Below are positions 29,596-38,953 of a stretch of 64,000 bases of DNA, one piece after another. Numbering within the stretch: the stretch's first letter is position 1; each line of letters opens with the position of its first letter. The DNA is from an uncultured Pelagibacteraceae bacterium (lineage in GTDB: Bacteria > Pseudomonadota > Alphaproteobacteria > Pelagibacterales > Pelagibacteraceae): positions 124,001 to 188,000 of the forward strand of contig CACJUZ010000001.1 of the NCBI GenBank assembly GCA_902596745.1. The letters are read 5' to 3'. The notes beneath the pieces are model-generated. The model saw only the letters and a program-made list of their open reading frames with translations, was not told the DNA's origin and ran no database searches. The position numbers and the translations under genes were made by a program.

Positions 29596-29949
29596 ATGAA
29601 AAAAGTTAACTCTAAAATAAAAAGAAAACTAAGAAATAGAAAAAAATTAAAGGACGTAAACTCAAATAAATTGAGAATTACAGTATTTAAGTCTTCAAAA
29701 AACATTTCTGCTCAAATTATTGATGATAAAATAAGAAAAACTTTAGTTTCTGCGTCTTCAACAGAAAAAGAACTTAAAAAAAATAAAACAAAAAAAATGG
29801 ATTTATCTAATGTTTTAGGTGAATTACTAGCGAAAAGAGCTAAAGAAAAAAAAATTAATGATGTTTATTTTGATAGAGGAGGTTATAAATATCATGGTCG
29901 TATTAAAGCATTAGCAGATTCTTTAAGAAAAAATGGATTAAAAATATAA
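29596..29949 (+). CDS. rplR: 50S ribosomal protein L18
   Basis: The 117-residue 5S rRNA-binding protein has KLRITVFKSSKNISAQIIDD and VYFDRGGYKYHGRIKALADSLRKNGL. It is flanked without gap by rplF and rpsE. Confidence 0.96.
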   Translation: MKKVNSKIKRKLRNRKKLKDVNSNKLRITVFKSSKNISAQIIDDKIRKTLVSASSTEKELKKNKTKKMDLSNVLGELLAKRAKEKKINDVYFDRGGYKYHGRIKALADSLRKNGLKI

Positions 29950-30453
29950 ATGAGTGAAATTGAATATAAAGAAAAATTAGTAGCAATAAATAGGATAACT
30001 AAAGTTGTAAAAGGTGGTAGAAGATTTGGTTTTGCAGCATTAGTCGTTGTAGGTAACCAGAAAGGATCTATTGGTATTGGTCAAGGTAAATCAAAACAGG
30101 TACCAGATGCAATTAAAAAAGCTACAGAAGTTGCTAAAAGAAACCAAGTAAAAATTCCCTTAAAAGATGGAAGAACACTACATCATGACGTTAAAGGCAA
30201 AAATGGCTCTGGTAAAGTTTTTATGAGATCCGCACCAGCAGGCACAGGTATTATTGCTGGTGGAGCAATTAGATCTGTTTGTGAGGTTTTAGGAATTCAA
30301 GATGTTGTAGCAAAATCACTAGGTTCGGCAAATCCACATAACGTATTAAAAGCATGTGTTAATGGACTTAGGTCACAAACTTCGCCTAAAATTTTATCGT
30401 CAATTAGAGGAAAAAAAATATCTGAAATTATTTCAAAAAGAGAGAATAAATAA
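29950..30453 (+). CDS. rpsE: 30S ribosomal protein S5
   Basis: The 167-residue protein has [45 protein letters not shown] and [11 protein letters not shown]. It contributes to decoding fidelity. Its stop codon shares one base with the rplO start, leaving no room for rpmD (L30), which usually lies between them. Confidence 0.97.
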   Translation: MSEIEYKEKLVAINRITKVVKGGRRFGFAALVVVGNQKGSIGIGQGKSKQVPDAIKKATEVAKRNQVKIPLKDGRTLHHDVKGKNGSGKVFMRSAPAGTGIIAGGAIRSVCEVLGIQDVVAKSLGSANPHNVLKACVNGLRSQTSPKILSSIRGKKISEIISKRENK

Positions 30454-30905
30454 TGAAATTAAATAATTTATTAAAAACAAATAAAAAAAAAATCAGACCT
30501 GGCAGAGGTATTGGCTCAGGCAAAGGAAAAACCTCTGGTAGAGGTCATAAAGGTCAAAAAGCAAGATCAGGAGTAGCTATCAAAAGTTTTGAAGGTGGTC
30601 AAATGCCTCTATTTAGAAGATTGCCAAAACGTGGTTTTAAATCATTTAAAAAAAATAATATTGCAATACTAAACTTATCAAATTTACAAAGTTTTTTAGA
30701 CCAAAAAAAAATTACATTAGAAAATAATTTAGATTTAAAGGCTTTACAAAATAAAAAGATAATTTCAAAAAAGTATGAAAAATTAAAAATATTAGGAAAT
30801 GGTGAGATTAAGAATAAAGTCAATTTATCGGTTAATTTTGTCTCAAAACAAGCAAAAGAAAAGATTGAAAAAATAGGCGGTAAATTAACTTTGATTAAAA
30901 ATTAA
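30453..30905 (+). CDS. rplO: 50S ribosomal protein L15
   Basis: The 150-residue protein has RPGRGIGSGKGKTSGRGHKGQKAR and FEGGQMPLFRRLPKRGFK. The N-terminal extension threads into 23S rRNA. It starts on the last base of the rpsE stop. secY follows after 5 bases. Confidence 0.97.
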   Translation: MKLNNLLKTNKKKIRPGRGIGSGKGKTSGRGHKGQKARSGVAIKSFEGGQMPLFRRLPKRGFKSFKKNNIAILNLSNLQSFLDQKKITLENNLDLKALQNKKIISKKYEKLKILGNGEIKNKVNLSVNFVSKQAKEKIEKIGGKLTLIKN

Positions 30906-30910
30906 AAATT

Positions 30911-32212
30911 ATGTCTAGTGAGAATTTAAATACTGGTGCTTTTAGTCATGCAACAGATTTAAAAAATAGAATATTATTTACTATTTTTTTACTTATAGTT
31001 TACAGACTGGGTACCTATGTACCGCTGTCTGGAATAGATCCTGATTCATTAAAAGAAATAATGGCTTCAAGTCAAAAAGGTCTCTTAGGAATGTTTAATA
31101 TGTTTTCAGGAGGGGCAGTAACCAGAATGGCAATTTTTGCTCTTGGTATTATGCCTTACATTTCTTCTTCAATAATAGTTCAATTGTTAACTGGTACTTC
31201 AGATTATTTTAAAAATTTAAAAGAGCAGGGTGAAATAGGGAGAAAAAAAATTACTCAAATAACTAGATATGGAACTGTAATGATCGCCGGATTACAAGGA
31301 TACGGTGTTGCCGTAGGAATAGAAAATGCTGGGAACCTAGTTTTAGAACCAGGTATGTATTTTAGAATTACGACAACAATATCATTAGTTGCTGGTACTA
31401 CTTTTTTAATGTGGTTAGGAGAACAAATAACTCTAAGAGGCATCGGTAACGGTATATCTTTGATAATATTTTCTGGTATTGTTGCAGAAATACCTCGGGC
31501 TTTAGCTTCTACATTTGAACTTGGTAGGACTGGAGCATTATCAGCAGTTATGATAGTAGGAATTTTTTTATTAGTTATTGTAACAGTTTTATTTATTGTA
31601 TTTTTTGAGAGGGCAGTCAGAAAAATTTTAATTAATTATCCCAAAAGACAAATGGGAAACAAAATTTATGGTGGAGAATCTTCTCACTTACCTCTTAAAA
31701 TAAATACTGCAGGAGTGATACCTGCAATTTTTGCTTCAGCATTACTTTTGTTACCAATTACTATGAGTAATTTTGGTTTCTCAGAGTCAGATTTATTTAT
31801 AAATTTTTCGTCGCTATTTACTCAAGGCCAGCCTTTATACATGGCACTATATGCGTTTGGAATTATCTTTTTTTCTTTTTTCTATACTTCAATAGTTTTT
31901 AATCCAAAGGAAACTGCAGAAAATTTGAGAAAATATGGAGGTTATATACCCGGGATTAGACCAGGAGAAAGGACGGCCGAATACATTGAAATAATTTTAA
32001 CTCGACTTACAACGATTGGAGCAATGTATTTAACAATTGTGTGCTTGATGCCAGAGTTTTTAATAGCAAGATACCCAATTCCTTTCTATCTAGGTGGTAC
32101 TTCAATACTTATTGTTGTTGTAGTTGCTATGGATACAGTAACGCAAGTGCAAACAAGACTCATGAGTTCACAATATGAGTCTTTAATTAAAAAAGCTAAA
32201 TTCGGAAAATAA
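30911..32212 (+). CDS. secY: Preprotein translocase subunit SecY
   Basis: This 433-residue inner-membrane channel protein has ten predicted membrane segments. Conserved pieces include YRLGTYVPLSGID, FNMFSGGAVTRMAIFALGIMPYI and the cytosolic loop YIPGIRPGERTAEYI. With SecE from this window it forms the Sec channel; SecG is elsewhere. adk follows after 4 bases. Confidence 0.98.
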   Translation: MSSENLNTGAFSHATDLKNRILFTIFLLIVYRLGTYVPLSGIDPDSLKEIMASSQKGLLGMFNMFSGGAVTRMAIFALGIMPYISSSIIVQLLTGTSDYFKNLKEQGEIGRKKITQITRYGTVMIAGLQGYGVAVGIENAGNLVLEPGMYFRITTTISLVAGTTFLMWLGEQITLRGIGNGISLIIFSGIVAEIPRALASTFELGRTGALSAVMIVGIFLLVIVTVLFIVFFERAVRKILINYPKRQMGNKIYGGESSHLPLKINTAGVIPAIFASALLLLPITMSNFGFSESDLFINFSSLFTQGQPLYMALYAFGIIFFSFFYTSIVFNPKETAENLRKYGGYIPGIRPGERTAEYIEIILTRLTTIGAMYLTIVCLMPEFLIARYPIPFYLGGTSILIVVVVAMDTVTQVQTRLMSSQYESLIKKAKFGK

Positions 32213-32216
32213 AATA

Positions 32217-32783
32217 ATGAATCTAGTAATTTTTGGACCACCTGGAGCTGGTAAAGGCACTCAATCAAAATATATATCAGAAAAGTTTGATATGTACCAA
32301 TTATCGACAGGTGAATTTTTAAGAAAAGAAATTAATGAGGGCACTCTTATAGGAAAGGAAATATCTTCTGTAATAAATGAAGGAGCTTTAGTTTCAGATC
32401 AAATAGTCTCCAACTTGATAGAGAAAGTTATATCCAATACAAAATATCAAAATAGAATTATATTTGATGGTTATCCTAGAAATTTAGCTCAAGCTAAGAA
32501 TTTAGATAACTTATTAAATAAGTATAATCAAAAAATCAAAATTGTTTTAAAATTATCTGTAAGTCTTGAGACTATTAAAAAAAGGATTTCTGAGAGACGA
32601 TCTATGGAAAAAAGACAGGATGATAATGAGGCTATAGCTATTAAAAGATATGAGACCTATGAAAAAACTACTAGTCCAGTGATCGAATATTATAAAAAAT
32701 TGAATTTGTTAAAAGTGATAGATGGTGAAAAGACGATTGATCAAATAAACAAAGAAATAAGCGATATTATTTCCTCTATATAG
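32217..32783 (+). CDS. adk: Adenylate kinase, short-LID type
   Basis: The 188-residue enzyme converts ATP plus AMP to two ADP. GPPGAGKGTQ (P-loop, about 7-16), the AMP-site STGEFLR and FDGYPRN are present. The LID is the short form (RISERRSMEKRQDDNEAIAIKR) rather than the long zinc or hydrogen-bonded lid. Its stop codon lies inside the left arm of the rpsM leader inverted repeat. Confidence 0.96.
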   Translation: MNLVIFGPPGAGKGTQSKYISEKFDMYQLSTGEFLRKEINEGTLIGKEISSVINEGALVSDQIVSNLIEKVISNTKYQNRIIFDGYPRNLAQAKNLDNLLNKYNQKIKIVLKLSVSLETIKKRISERRSMEKRQDDNEAIAIKRYETYEKTTSPVIEYYKKLNLLKVIDGEKTIDQINKEISDIISSI

Positions 32784-32838
32784 GGTTGACATTATTCAAT
32801 AACGTCATTAAATACGCTCATAGAAATTAAACCCTATA
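32779..32838 (+). promoter_or_regulatory. Inverted repeat bracketing the adk-rpsM junction
   Basis: TATAGGGTT (32779-32787) is complementary to AACCCTATA (32830-32838), a perfect 9-bp match with a 42-base loop. The right arm ends 4 bases before the rpsM ATG and would mask the initiation region in a read-through transcript from adk. No other Shine-Dalgarno sequence is obvious. It may be an autoregulatory leader of the alpha-type operon. Confidence 0.4.
32786..32813 (+). promoter_or_regulatory. Internal promoter before rpsM
   Basis: TTGACA (32786-32791), a perfect -35 match, then 16 bases and TTAAAT (32808-32813), or 17 bases and TAAATA. Transcripts started here would lack the left arm of the inverted repeat, so leader folding would depend on which promoter was used. 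Confidence 0.45.
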
Positions 32839-32842
32839 GAAT

Positions 32843-33226
32843 ATGGCACGTATAGCAGGAATAAACATTCCCCAAAATAAAATTGTCAGTATAGCACTAA
32901 CTTATATTCATGGAATTGGTTTATATTCATCCAAGAAAATTTGTAAAAAACTTAATATTGCTGAAAGTACTCGAGTTAATCAACTTTCAGAAGAACAAGT
33001 TTTAAAAATAAGAGAATATATTGACTCTAATCATAAAGTCGAGGGAGATCTGAGAAGAGATATATCTGTGAATATTAAAAGACTAGTTGATCTAGCCACT
33101 TATAGAGGAAGTAGACATAAAAAAAAACTACCAGTAAGAGGTCAAAGAACTCATTGCAATGCTAGAACAAGAAAAGGAAAAGCCATTGCTATAGCTGGAA
33201 AAAAATTAACACCACTTAAGAAATAA
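32843..33226 (+). CDS. rpsM: 30S ribosomal protein S13
   Basis: The 127-residue head protein has [27 protein letters not shown] and the C-terminal [16 protein letters not shown] that contacts the P-site tRNA. It begins the rpsM-rpsK-rpoA-rplQ set. rpsD is not in the set, as usual for alphaproteobacteria. Confidence 0.97.
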   Translation: MARIAGINIPQNKIVSIALTYIHGIGLYSSKKICKKLNIAESTRVNQLSEEQVLKIREYIDSNHKVEGDLRRDISVNIKRLVDLATYRGSRHKKKLPVRGQRTHCNARTRKGKAIAIAGKKLTPLKK

Positions 33227-33228
33227 AT

Positions 33229-33669
33229 ATGAGCAAAAAAGTTGAAGAAAAAAAAGAATTAGTTGATAAAGATATTAAAAAAAAAGAAACTCAATTTAAA
33301 AAAAAGAAAAAAATCAAAAGAAATGTGACATCTGGTATTGCATTTGTAAATTCTACGTTTAACAATACAATCATATCAATCGCTGATGAAACTGGAAATG
33401 TAATATCTTGGTCATCAGCTGGCTCAAAAGGATTTAAAGGTTCAAGAAAGTCAACTCCATACGCTGCTCAGGTAGCAGCCGACGATGCGGGCGCTAAAGC
33501 ATATGAAATGGGTCTTAGAACGTTAACTGTCCAAGTAAAAGGACCTGGCTCTGGGAGAGAAACTGCTTTAAGATCATTACAATCAAGAGGATTTAAGATT
33601 ATTTCAATTAAAGATACAACACCAATGCCACATAATGGAACAAGACCACCGAAAAAAAGGAGAGTATAA
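33229..33669 (+). CDS. rpsK: 30S ribosomal protein S11 with charged N-terminal extension
   Basis: The core ([22 protein letters not shown], then [20 protein letters not shown] and [15 protein letters not shown]) is a normal S11. It is preceded by about 25 residues dominated by Lys and Glu, making 146 residues in all. The ATG at 33229 is the first in frame. It overlaps rpoA by one base. Confidence 0.96.
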   Translation: MSKKVEEKKELVDKDIKKKETQFKKKKKIKRNVTSGIAFVNSTFNNTIISIADETGNVISWSSAGSKGFKGSRKSTPYAAQVAADDAGAKAYEMGLRTLTVQVKGPGSGRETALRSLQSRGFKIISIKDTTPMPHNGTRPPKKRRV

Positions 33670-34703
33670 TGCAATCAAGTACTAATATTATTGATAAAAA
33701 CTGGAAAGATTTAATAAAACCTAACAAACTAAATATAACTAGTAACGATGATAAATCTGTAGCCAAAGTTATAGCTGAACCACTTGAAAAAGGGTTCGGA
33801 CAGACAATAGGAAACTCACTAAGAAGAATTTTACTTTCATCTATACAAGGAGCAGCAGTTACAGCAATACAAATTGATGGAGTTCTACATGAATTTTCAT
33901 CTATTAAAGGTGTTCGTGAAGATGTAACTGACATAGTTTTAAATGTTAAAAATTTAGCAATAAAATGTAACTCGACAAGTTCAAAAAAAATTATTTTGGA
34001 TGTGAAAGGTCCTAAAGAAGTTAAAGCAAAAGATATAACTTTAGTTTCAGAGGTAGAAATTTTGAACCCAGAACAGACTATATGTAATGTTGACGAAAAA
34101 ACTAATTTTCATATGGAGCTGTTTGTAAATTCTGGAAAAGGTTACGTTCCTGCTCCAAAAAATAGAAATGAAGATAGTCCGCTTGGCTTAATTTCAATAG
34201 ACTCTTTATTTAGTCCAGTTAAAAAAGTTTCATTTTCAATTGAAAATACAAGAGCTGGAAGCGCCCTTGATTACGATAAGTTAGTTATGAATGTAGAGAC
34301 AAATGGAACTGTTGCTGCTGAAGACGCTATTGCATACTCAGCTAGAATTTTTCAAGATCAACTTTCTATGTTTGTTAATTTTGAAGATCCAAAAGAAATT
34401 GTTAAAGAAGTTAAATCATCTGAACCAGAATTCAACAAAAATTTATTAAAGAGAGTTGAAGAATTAGAACTTTCAGTCAGATCAATGAATTGTTTAAAAA
34501 ATGATAATATAATTTACATTGGAGATTTAGTTCAAAAAACGGAACCTGAAATGTTAAGAACCCCAAATTTTGGACGAAAATCGCTAAATGAAATTAAAGA
34601 GGTGCTTAATACAATGTCTTTATACTTAGGAATGGAAATTCCTAATTGGCCTCCAGATAATATCGCTGAAATGTCAAAAAAACTTGAGGAAAATAGTTAT
34701 TAA
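33669..34703 (+). CDS. rpoA: RNA polymerase alpha subunit
   Basis: The 344-residue subunit has an N-terminal assembly domain ([35 protein letters not shown]). After a flexible linker comes the C-terminal domain that binds promoter UP elements and regulators ([37 protein letters not shown]). It starts on the last base of the rpsK stop and its own stop shares a base with rplQ. Confidence 0.99.
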   Translation: MQSSTNIIDKNWKDLIKPNKLNITSNDDKSVAKVIAEPLEKGFGQTIGNSLRRILLSSIQGAAVTAIQIDGVLHEFSSIKGVREDVTDIVLNVKNLAIKCNSTSSKKIILDVKGPKEVKAKDITLVSEVEILNPEQTICNVDEKTNFHMELFVNSGKGYVPAPKNRNEDSPLGLISIDSLFSPVKKVSFSIENTRAGSALDYDKLVMNVETNGTVAAEDAIAYSARIFQDQLSMFVNFEDPKEIVKEVKSSEPEFNKNLLKRVEELELSVRSMNCLKNDNIIYIGDLVQKTEPEMLRTPNFGRKSLNEIKEVLNTMSLYLGMEIPNWPPDNIAEMSKKLEENSY

Positions 34704-35146
34704 TGAGACACAATTTAGGATACAGGAAATTAAACAAAACTTCAGAGCATAGAAAAGCTTTATTTAAGAATATGCTGAACTCTTTAATTAAATATGAACA
34801 AATTATTACAACACTTCCTAAAGCAAAAGAACTTAAACCTCAAATAGACAAACTAATTACGATAGGAAAAAAAAAAGACTTAAGTAATCAAAAAAAACTC
34901 TTTTCCAGGTTACAAAATCAATTTTCTGTCAAAAAAGTATTTAATGAATTATCTAAAAGATATAGTAAAAGAAAAGGCGGGTATTCAAGAGTATTAAAAG
35001 CAGGTTTTCGTACTGGGGATGATGCTCCGATGGCAGTTATTGAGTTAGTTGATAGAAATGTAGAAGCAAAAAAAATAGACAAGCCAAAAAAAGTTGAAAA
35101 TAAAGAAAAGACGAAACCAGAGACAGCTAAAGTAGCAGGCAAATAA
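34703..35146 (+). CDS. rplQ: 50S ribosomal protein L17
   Basis: The 147-residue protein has [24 protein letters not shown] and [16 protein letters not shown] Lys/Glu-rich tail of about 25 residues extends it beyond the usual core. It closes the ribosomal gene run. Confidence 0.97.
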   Translation: MRHNLGYRKLNKTSEHRKALFKNMLNSLIKYEQIITTLPKAKELKPQIDKLITIGKKKDLSNQKKLFSRLQNQFSVKKVFNELSKRYSKRKGGYSRVLKAGFRTGDDAPMAVIELVDRNVEAKKIDKPKKVENKEKTKPETAKVAGK

Positions 35147-35156
35147 ATACTTTTTA

Positions 35157-36059
35157 ATGCCAGATAAGTTCATTGTAAATAAGAATTACGATAATTCTCG
35201 TTTTGATAGATGGTTTAAAGAAGAAGTTTTAAATGTACCAAATTCTTTAATTCAAAAATTATTAAGAAAAAATAAAATTAAAGTTAATAATAAAAAAATT
35301 AAGTCTTCCTTCAGACTAACACAAGGTGATATCATTTCAGTATTTGGATTATCTAAATACAAACCTACTGATTTAAAAAAAAAAATTCAATATTTACCCT
35401 CATCTAAAGAAACAAATTTGTTAGAAAATTTTGTAATTCATAATAATGATGATTATGTAGTTATTAACAAACCTAGAGGCATTGCAGTTCAATCTGGTAC
35501 AAAAAATCTTAAAAATATAATAGACACATTAAAAAAAACAAAATATTTTGAACATAATAAACCTTTTATAGTTCATAGACTAGATAAAGAAACTTCTGGA
35601 ATTTTTATAATAGCAAAAAATAAAGAAACTGCCCAATTTTTTACCTCATTATTTAGAATTAGAAAAATACATAAAACATATCTAGCGATTGTAAAAGGAG
35701 AAGTATCAATAAAATTAAAGAAAATGGAAGACTTTCTAGAATATTTTGAAAAAAACAAAAAAACAAAATTAAAAGCAATTACTTTTTTAAAGGTTCTTAA
35801 GTCAAATAGTAATTATTCTTTACTTGAATTAATTCCTAAAACTGGAAGAAAACATCAACTGAGAAAACAATTATTTATAAGAGGCTTCCCTATTATTGGC
35901 GATCAAAAGTATCAATTTAAACAAAATAAAAGATTTATTGATCAGTCAATGCTTTTACATTCATTTAAAATAAAGTTTATTAAAAACAATAAAAAATTTA
36001 ATTTTAAGGCAGAACCAGATATAGAATTCAAAAAAAAATTGAATTTATATTTTAGATAA
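35157..36059 (+). CDS. rluC: RluA-family 23S rRNA pseudouridine synthase
   Basis: The 300-residue protein has an N-terminal S4 domain (NVPNSLIQKLLRKNKIKVNNKKIK) and the catalytic signature HRLDKETSGIFIIAKN, with the active Asp near residue 143. The later block GRKHQLRKQLFIRGFPIIGDQKY is also typical. It isomerises uridines in 23S rRNA; RluC and RluD cannot be told apart by eye. It starts 10 bases after rplQ, so may be read with the operon. Its end overlaps convergent lipB by 15 bases. Confidence 0.85.
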   Translation: MPDKFIVNKNYDNSRFDRWFKEEVLNVPNSLIQKLLRKNKIKVNNKKIKSSFRLTQGDIISVFGLSKYKPTDLKKKIQYLPSSKETNLLENFVIHNNDDYVVINKPRGIAVQSGTKNLKNIIDTLKKTKYFEHNKPFIVHRLDKETSGIFIIAKNKETAQFFTSLFRIRKIHKTYLAIVKGEVSIKLKKMEDFLEYFEKNKKTKLKAITFLKVLKSNSNYSLLELIPKTGRKHQLRKQLFIRGFPIIGDQKYQFKQNKRFIDQSMLLHSFKIKFIKNNKKFNFKAEPDIEFKKKLNLYFR

Positions 36060-36656
36060 ATTTTTTAAAAATATTTTTTTTATATTTAAGTTTAAATTAC
36101 TTACTTTTTTTATACCCAAGTCGTCAAAAGAAGTAATTAATTTATTGCTTAGACCACATGGGATTATTTTCTTATAGCTTGATAAGTCATTGTTAATATT
36201 TATCGAACAACCATGATAAGCGATCCATTTTTTTACTCTTACCCCTATAGCGGAAATTTTTTTATTTTTTACCCATATACCAATATTTTTTCTATCAGAA
36301 TTTGCATTAATATTATAAAGTTTTAAAAGTTCAATTATACTTTTTTCTATTGATCTTATAAATAGTCTTATGTCTTTTTTTCTTTTATTTAAGTCAATAA
36401 CAAAATAAATTATTTTTTGACCAGGATTGTGTAAAGTGATTTTTCCTCCACGATTTGTTTTTATAACTTTTATTTTTTTATCTAAAATCTCATTTGTGTT
36501 AGCTCTAATACCACCTGTAAAGGTAGTAGGGTGCTCTAAGATCCATATAAATTCTTTTTGAAGGCCTTTTTTTACACCCTCAACTCTTTTTTCTAGAATA
36601 AACATTGCCTTTTTATAGGGTATTCTATATTTGCTTATTTTAACCTCTATGCTCAT
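36045..36656 (-). CDS. lipB: Octanoyl-[acyl carrier protein] transferase LipB
   Basis: The 203-residue enzyme moves octanoate from ACP to lipoyl domains, the first step of lipoate synthesis. RGGKITLHNPGQ (69-80), the catalytic Lys133 in KISAIGV, HGCSININ (148-155) and the active Cys167 in IPCGL are all present. It is somewhat short. Convergent with the pseudouridine synthase gene. Confidence 0.9.
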   Translation of the reverse strand: MSIEVKISKYRIPYKKAMFILEKRVEGVKKGLQKEFIWILEHPTTFTGGIRANTNEILDKKIKVIKTNRGGKITLHNPGQKIIYFVIDLNKRKKDIRLFIRSIEKSIIELLKLYNINANSDRKNIGIWVKNKKISAIGVRVKKWIAYHGCSININNDLSSYKKIIPCGLSNKLITSFDDLGIKKVSNLNLNIKKIFLKNLSKI

Positions 36657-36717
36657 TTAATTTGAATTTTATCACTTAATGAACTATTAGTCTCAAAAAA
36701 AGAAATCAAGGATTTTT

Positions 36718-38097
36718 ATGAGTTTAATTAAATCAATTGGTGGTAAAAATGTTAATTTTGATTTTAATAAAGAATTTTTAAGTATTTTTAGTGATAAAAT
36801 TAAAAGTTCTGATATTAAATTTATAAATCAAACGTTGGAAGACCTACATCCATCAGATGTAGCAAATTTAATAGAAAATTTGTCTTCCGAAACAAGAGCA
36901 AAATTAATAGAAATAGAAGAATTTGATATTGATCCAGAAATATTCGTTGAAATTAACGAGTCAATTCAAACAGAAATATTACAACTTTTGTCTTCAGAGT
37001 CTGTTGCAAAAATAATTAAAAGATTAGAGTCTGATAATGCTATCGCTATTGTTGAAAATCTAAATAAAGAAAAAAAAAGCTCTGTTCTAGATAAATTACC
37101 CCCCAAAGATAGATTTTTATTAGAGGAAGGATTGAGTTATCCTGAGGATTCAGCAGCAAGAATTATGCAAAGAGAGTTTACGGCTGTTCCTAGTGACTGG
37201 TCTGTTGGTCAAACAATAGATTATTTGAGAGAAAGTAAAGATTTACCAGAAGAGTTTTTAGAAATATTTGTAGTAGACAATGATTTTAAACCTGTTGGCA
37301 TTGTACCATCATCTAGGGTGCTGAGAACTCCAAGAGAAAAAAAAATGAATACAATAATGAGAGAAATGCCAGTTTTAATATCAGCAAATATGGACAAAGA
37401 AGAAGTTGGACATGCTTTTGAAAATTACAACCTAGTTTCAGCAGGAGTTGTTAACAAAAACAATAAACTAGTTGGAATGATTACTGCAGATGATGTCGTT
37501 ACGGTAGTACAAGAAGAAGCTGAAGAAGATGTTTTAAGACTAGCCGGTGTTGGAGATGAGGAAATTACAGACAGTGTTCTTATAAAAACAAAAAGAAGAT
37601 TTAATTGGTTATTGTTAAATCTTTTTACAGCTCTTTTAGCTACTTGGGTAATAAGTTTATTTGGAGCATCAATAGAACAAATGGTGGCATTAGCTTTTTT
37701 AATGCCAATAGTTGCATCAATGGGTGGGAATGCTGGTATGCAAACTTTGGCAGTTACTATTAGAGCTATAGCGACTAAAGAATTATCCTCTGGTAATTTT
37801 AACAAGATTGTCGGTAAAGAGTTTTTAATTGGAATTTTAAATGGAATTATTTTTGCCATCATTACTGCAATAATAGTTCAATTTTGGTTTCAAGAACTAA
37901 AACTGTCATTATTAATTGGAATTTCAATGGTTTTAAATATGATTGTGGCTGGATTATTTGGGATACTAGTTCCTGTATCTCTTAAAAAGGTTAATATCGA
38001 TCCCGCTTTAGCATCGAGTGTTTTTGTTACAACAATAACTGATGTAATAGGATTTTTATCTTTTTTGGGTATCGGTTCATATTTCTTTTTAAATTAA
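36718..38097 (+). CDS. mgtE: Magnesium transporter MgtE
   Basis: The 459-residue protein has an N-terminal superhelical domain (LHPSDVANLIENLSSE, then IIKRLESDNAIAIVENL) and two CBS domains (about residues 140-260). A C-terminal channel with five membrane segments follows, including PIVASMGGNAGMQTLAVTIRA. MgtE is a Mg-gated channel. The gene stands alone; its stop overlaps the convergent panC stop by 4 bases. Confidence 0.93.
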   Translation: MSLIKSIGGKNVNFDFNKEFLSIFSDKIKSSDIKFINQTLEDLHPSDVANLIENLSSETRAKLIEIEEFDIDPEIFVEINESIQTEILQLLSSESVAKIIKRLESDNAIAIVENLNKEKKSSVLDKLPPKDRFLLEEGLSYPEDSAARIMQREFTAVPSDWSVGQTIDYLRESKDLPEEFLEIFVVDNDFKPVGIVPSSRVLRTPREKKMNTIMREMPVLISANMDKEEVGHAFENYNLVSAGVVNKNNKLVGMITADDVVTVVQEEAEEDVLRLAGVGDEEITDSVLIKTKRRFNWLLLNLFTALLATWVISLFGASIEQMVALAFLMPIVASMGGNAGMQTLAVTIRAIATKELSSGNFNKIVGKEFLIGILNGIIFAIITAIIVQFWFQELKLSLLIGISMVLNMIVAGLFGILVPVSLKKVNIDPALASSVFVTTITDVIGFLSFLGIGSYFFLN

Positions 38098-38912
38098 AAA
38101 TTATCGATTAATCTTACTTTATCTATATAGAAAGCTGAAAAAATATTAAAATTTTCATTAAACCTTTTTGCTTTTTTTAGATTTTTTAAATTAATCGCCT
38201 CAATATAATCAATTTTTTTTATACCTAGATTTAAAATTTTTCTTCTAACAATTGATAAATTAATTTTTTTTAATTTTTTTCTTTTAATTGTATTTTTTTC
38301 GTTTTTTAAAATTTTAAAAATTTTACATGCTAACGTCTTATTTTTTTTATTTAAATTATTATTTCTTGTAGAATAAGGTAAAAAATTATTTTCTCTAACA
38401 GTATTACAAGCAACAATAGAAGTTTTTATATTTTTTTTTTCAATATGTTTTTTTATTAAAATTAGTTGTTGAAAATCTTTTTTACCAAGAAATATATGTT
38501 TTGGTTTTATCAATTCTAAAAGCCTATTTACTACATTTAAAACACCTCTAAAATGTCCTGGTCTATATTTACCACATAGTTGTCTTGAAAATGAATGAAG
38601 ATAAATTTTATTTTTTGGTTTAAAAGAAAAAATATCTTTATAATTTGGTTGAAACAGATATTTTACTTTGAGTCTTTTCAATATTTTAATATCTTTACTA
38701 AAATTTTTTGGATAGGTTTTATAGTCATTTTTAGAGTTAAACTGTTTAGGATTTACAAAAATACTAACTAAAGTAAATTTATTTTTTTTTAAGGACTTTT
38801 TAATTAAAAGTTCATGACCTTTATGAAGGCCTCCCATAGTTGGTACAAAAGATAAGGAATTTATCTCTTTAATTAAGTTAACTAGATCTTTTTTTTGCCT
38901 AATTATTTTCAT
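38094..38912 (-). CDS. panC: Pantothenate synthetase (diverged)
   Basis: The 272-residue enzyme joins pantoate and beta-alanine with ATP. PTMGGLHKGH (24-33), FVNPKQF, KYRPGHFRGVLNVVNRLL and GKKDFQQL are all recognisable. The later block RENNFLPYSTRNNNL is diverged from the usual RE-x-DGLA-x-SSRN, so activity should not be taken for granted. No panB is next to it. Divergent from galU across a 41-base gap. Confidence 0.85.
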   Translation of the reverse strand: MKIIRQKKDLVNLIKEINSLSFVPTMGGLHKGHELLIKKSLKKNKFTLVSIFVNPKQFNSKNDYKTYPKNFSKDIKILKRLKVKYLFQPNYKDIFSFKPKNKIYLHSFSRQLCGKYRPGHFRGVLNVVNRLLELIKPKHIFLGKKDFQQLILIKKHIEKKNIKTSIVACNTVRENNFLPYSTRNNNLNKKNKTLACKIFKILKNEKNTIKRKKLKKINLSIVRRKILNLGIKKIDYIEAINLKNLKKAKRFNENFNIFSAFYIDKVRLIDNF

Positions 38913-38953
38913 TTATAAATCGTAATGGTAATACTTAATAAAAAAAGAATCAT

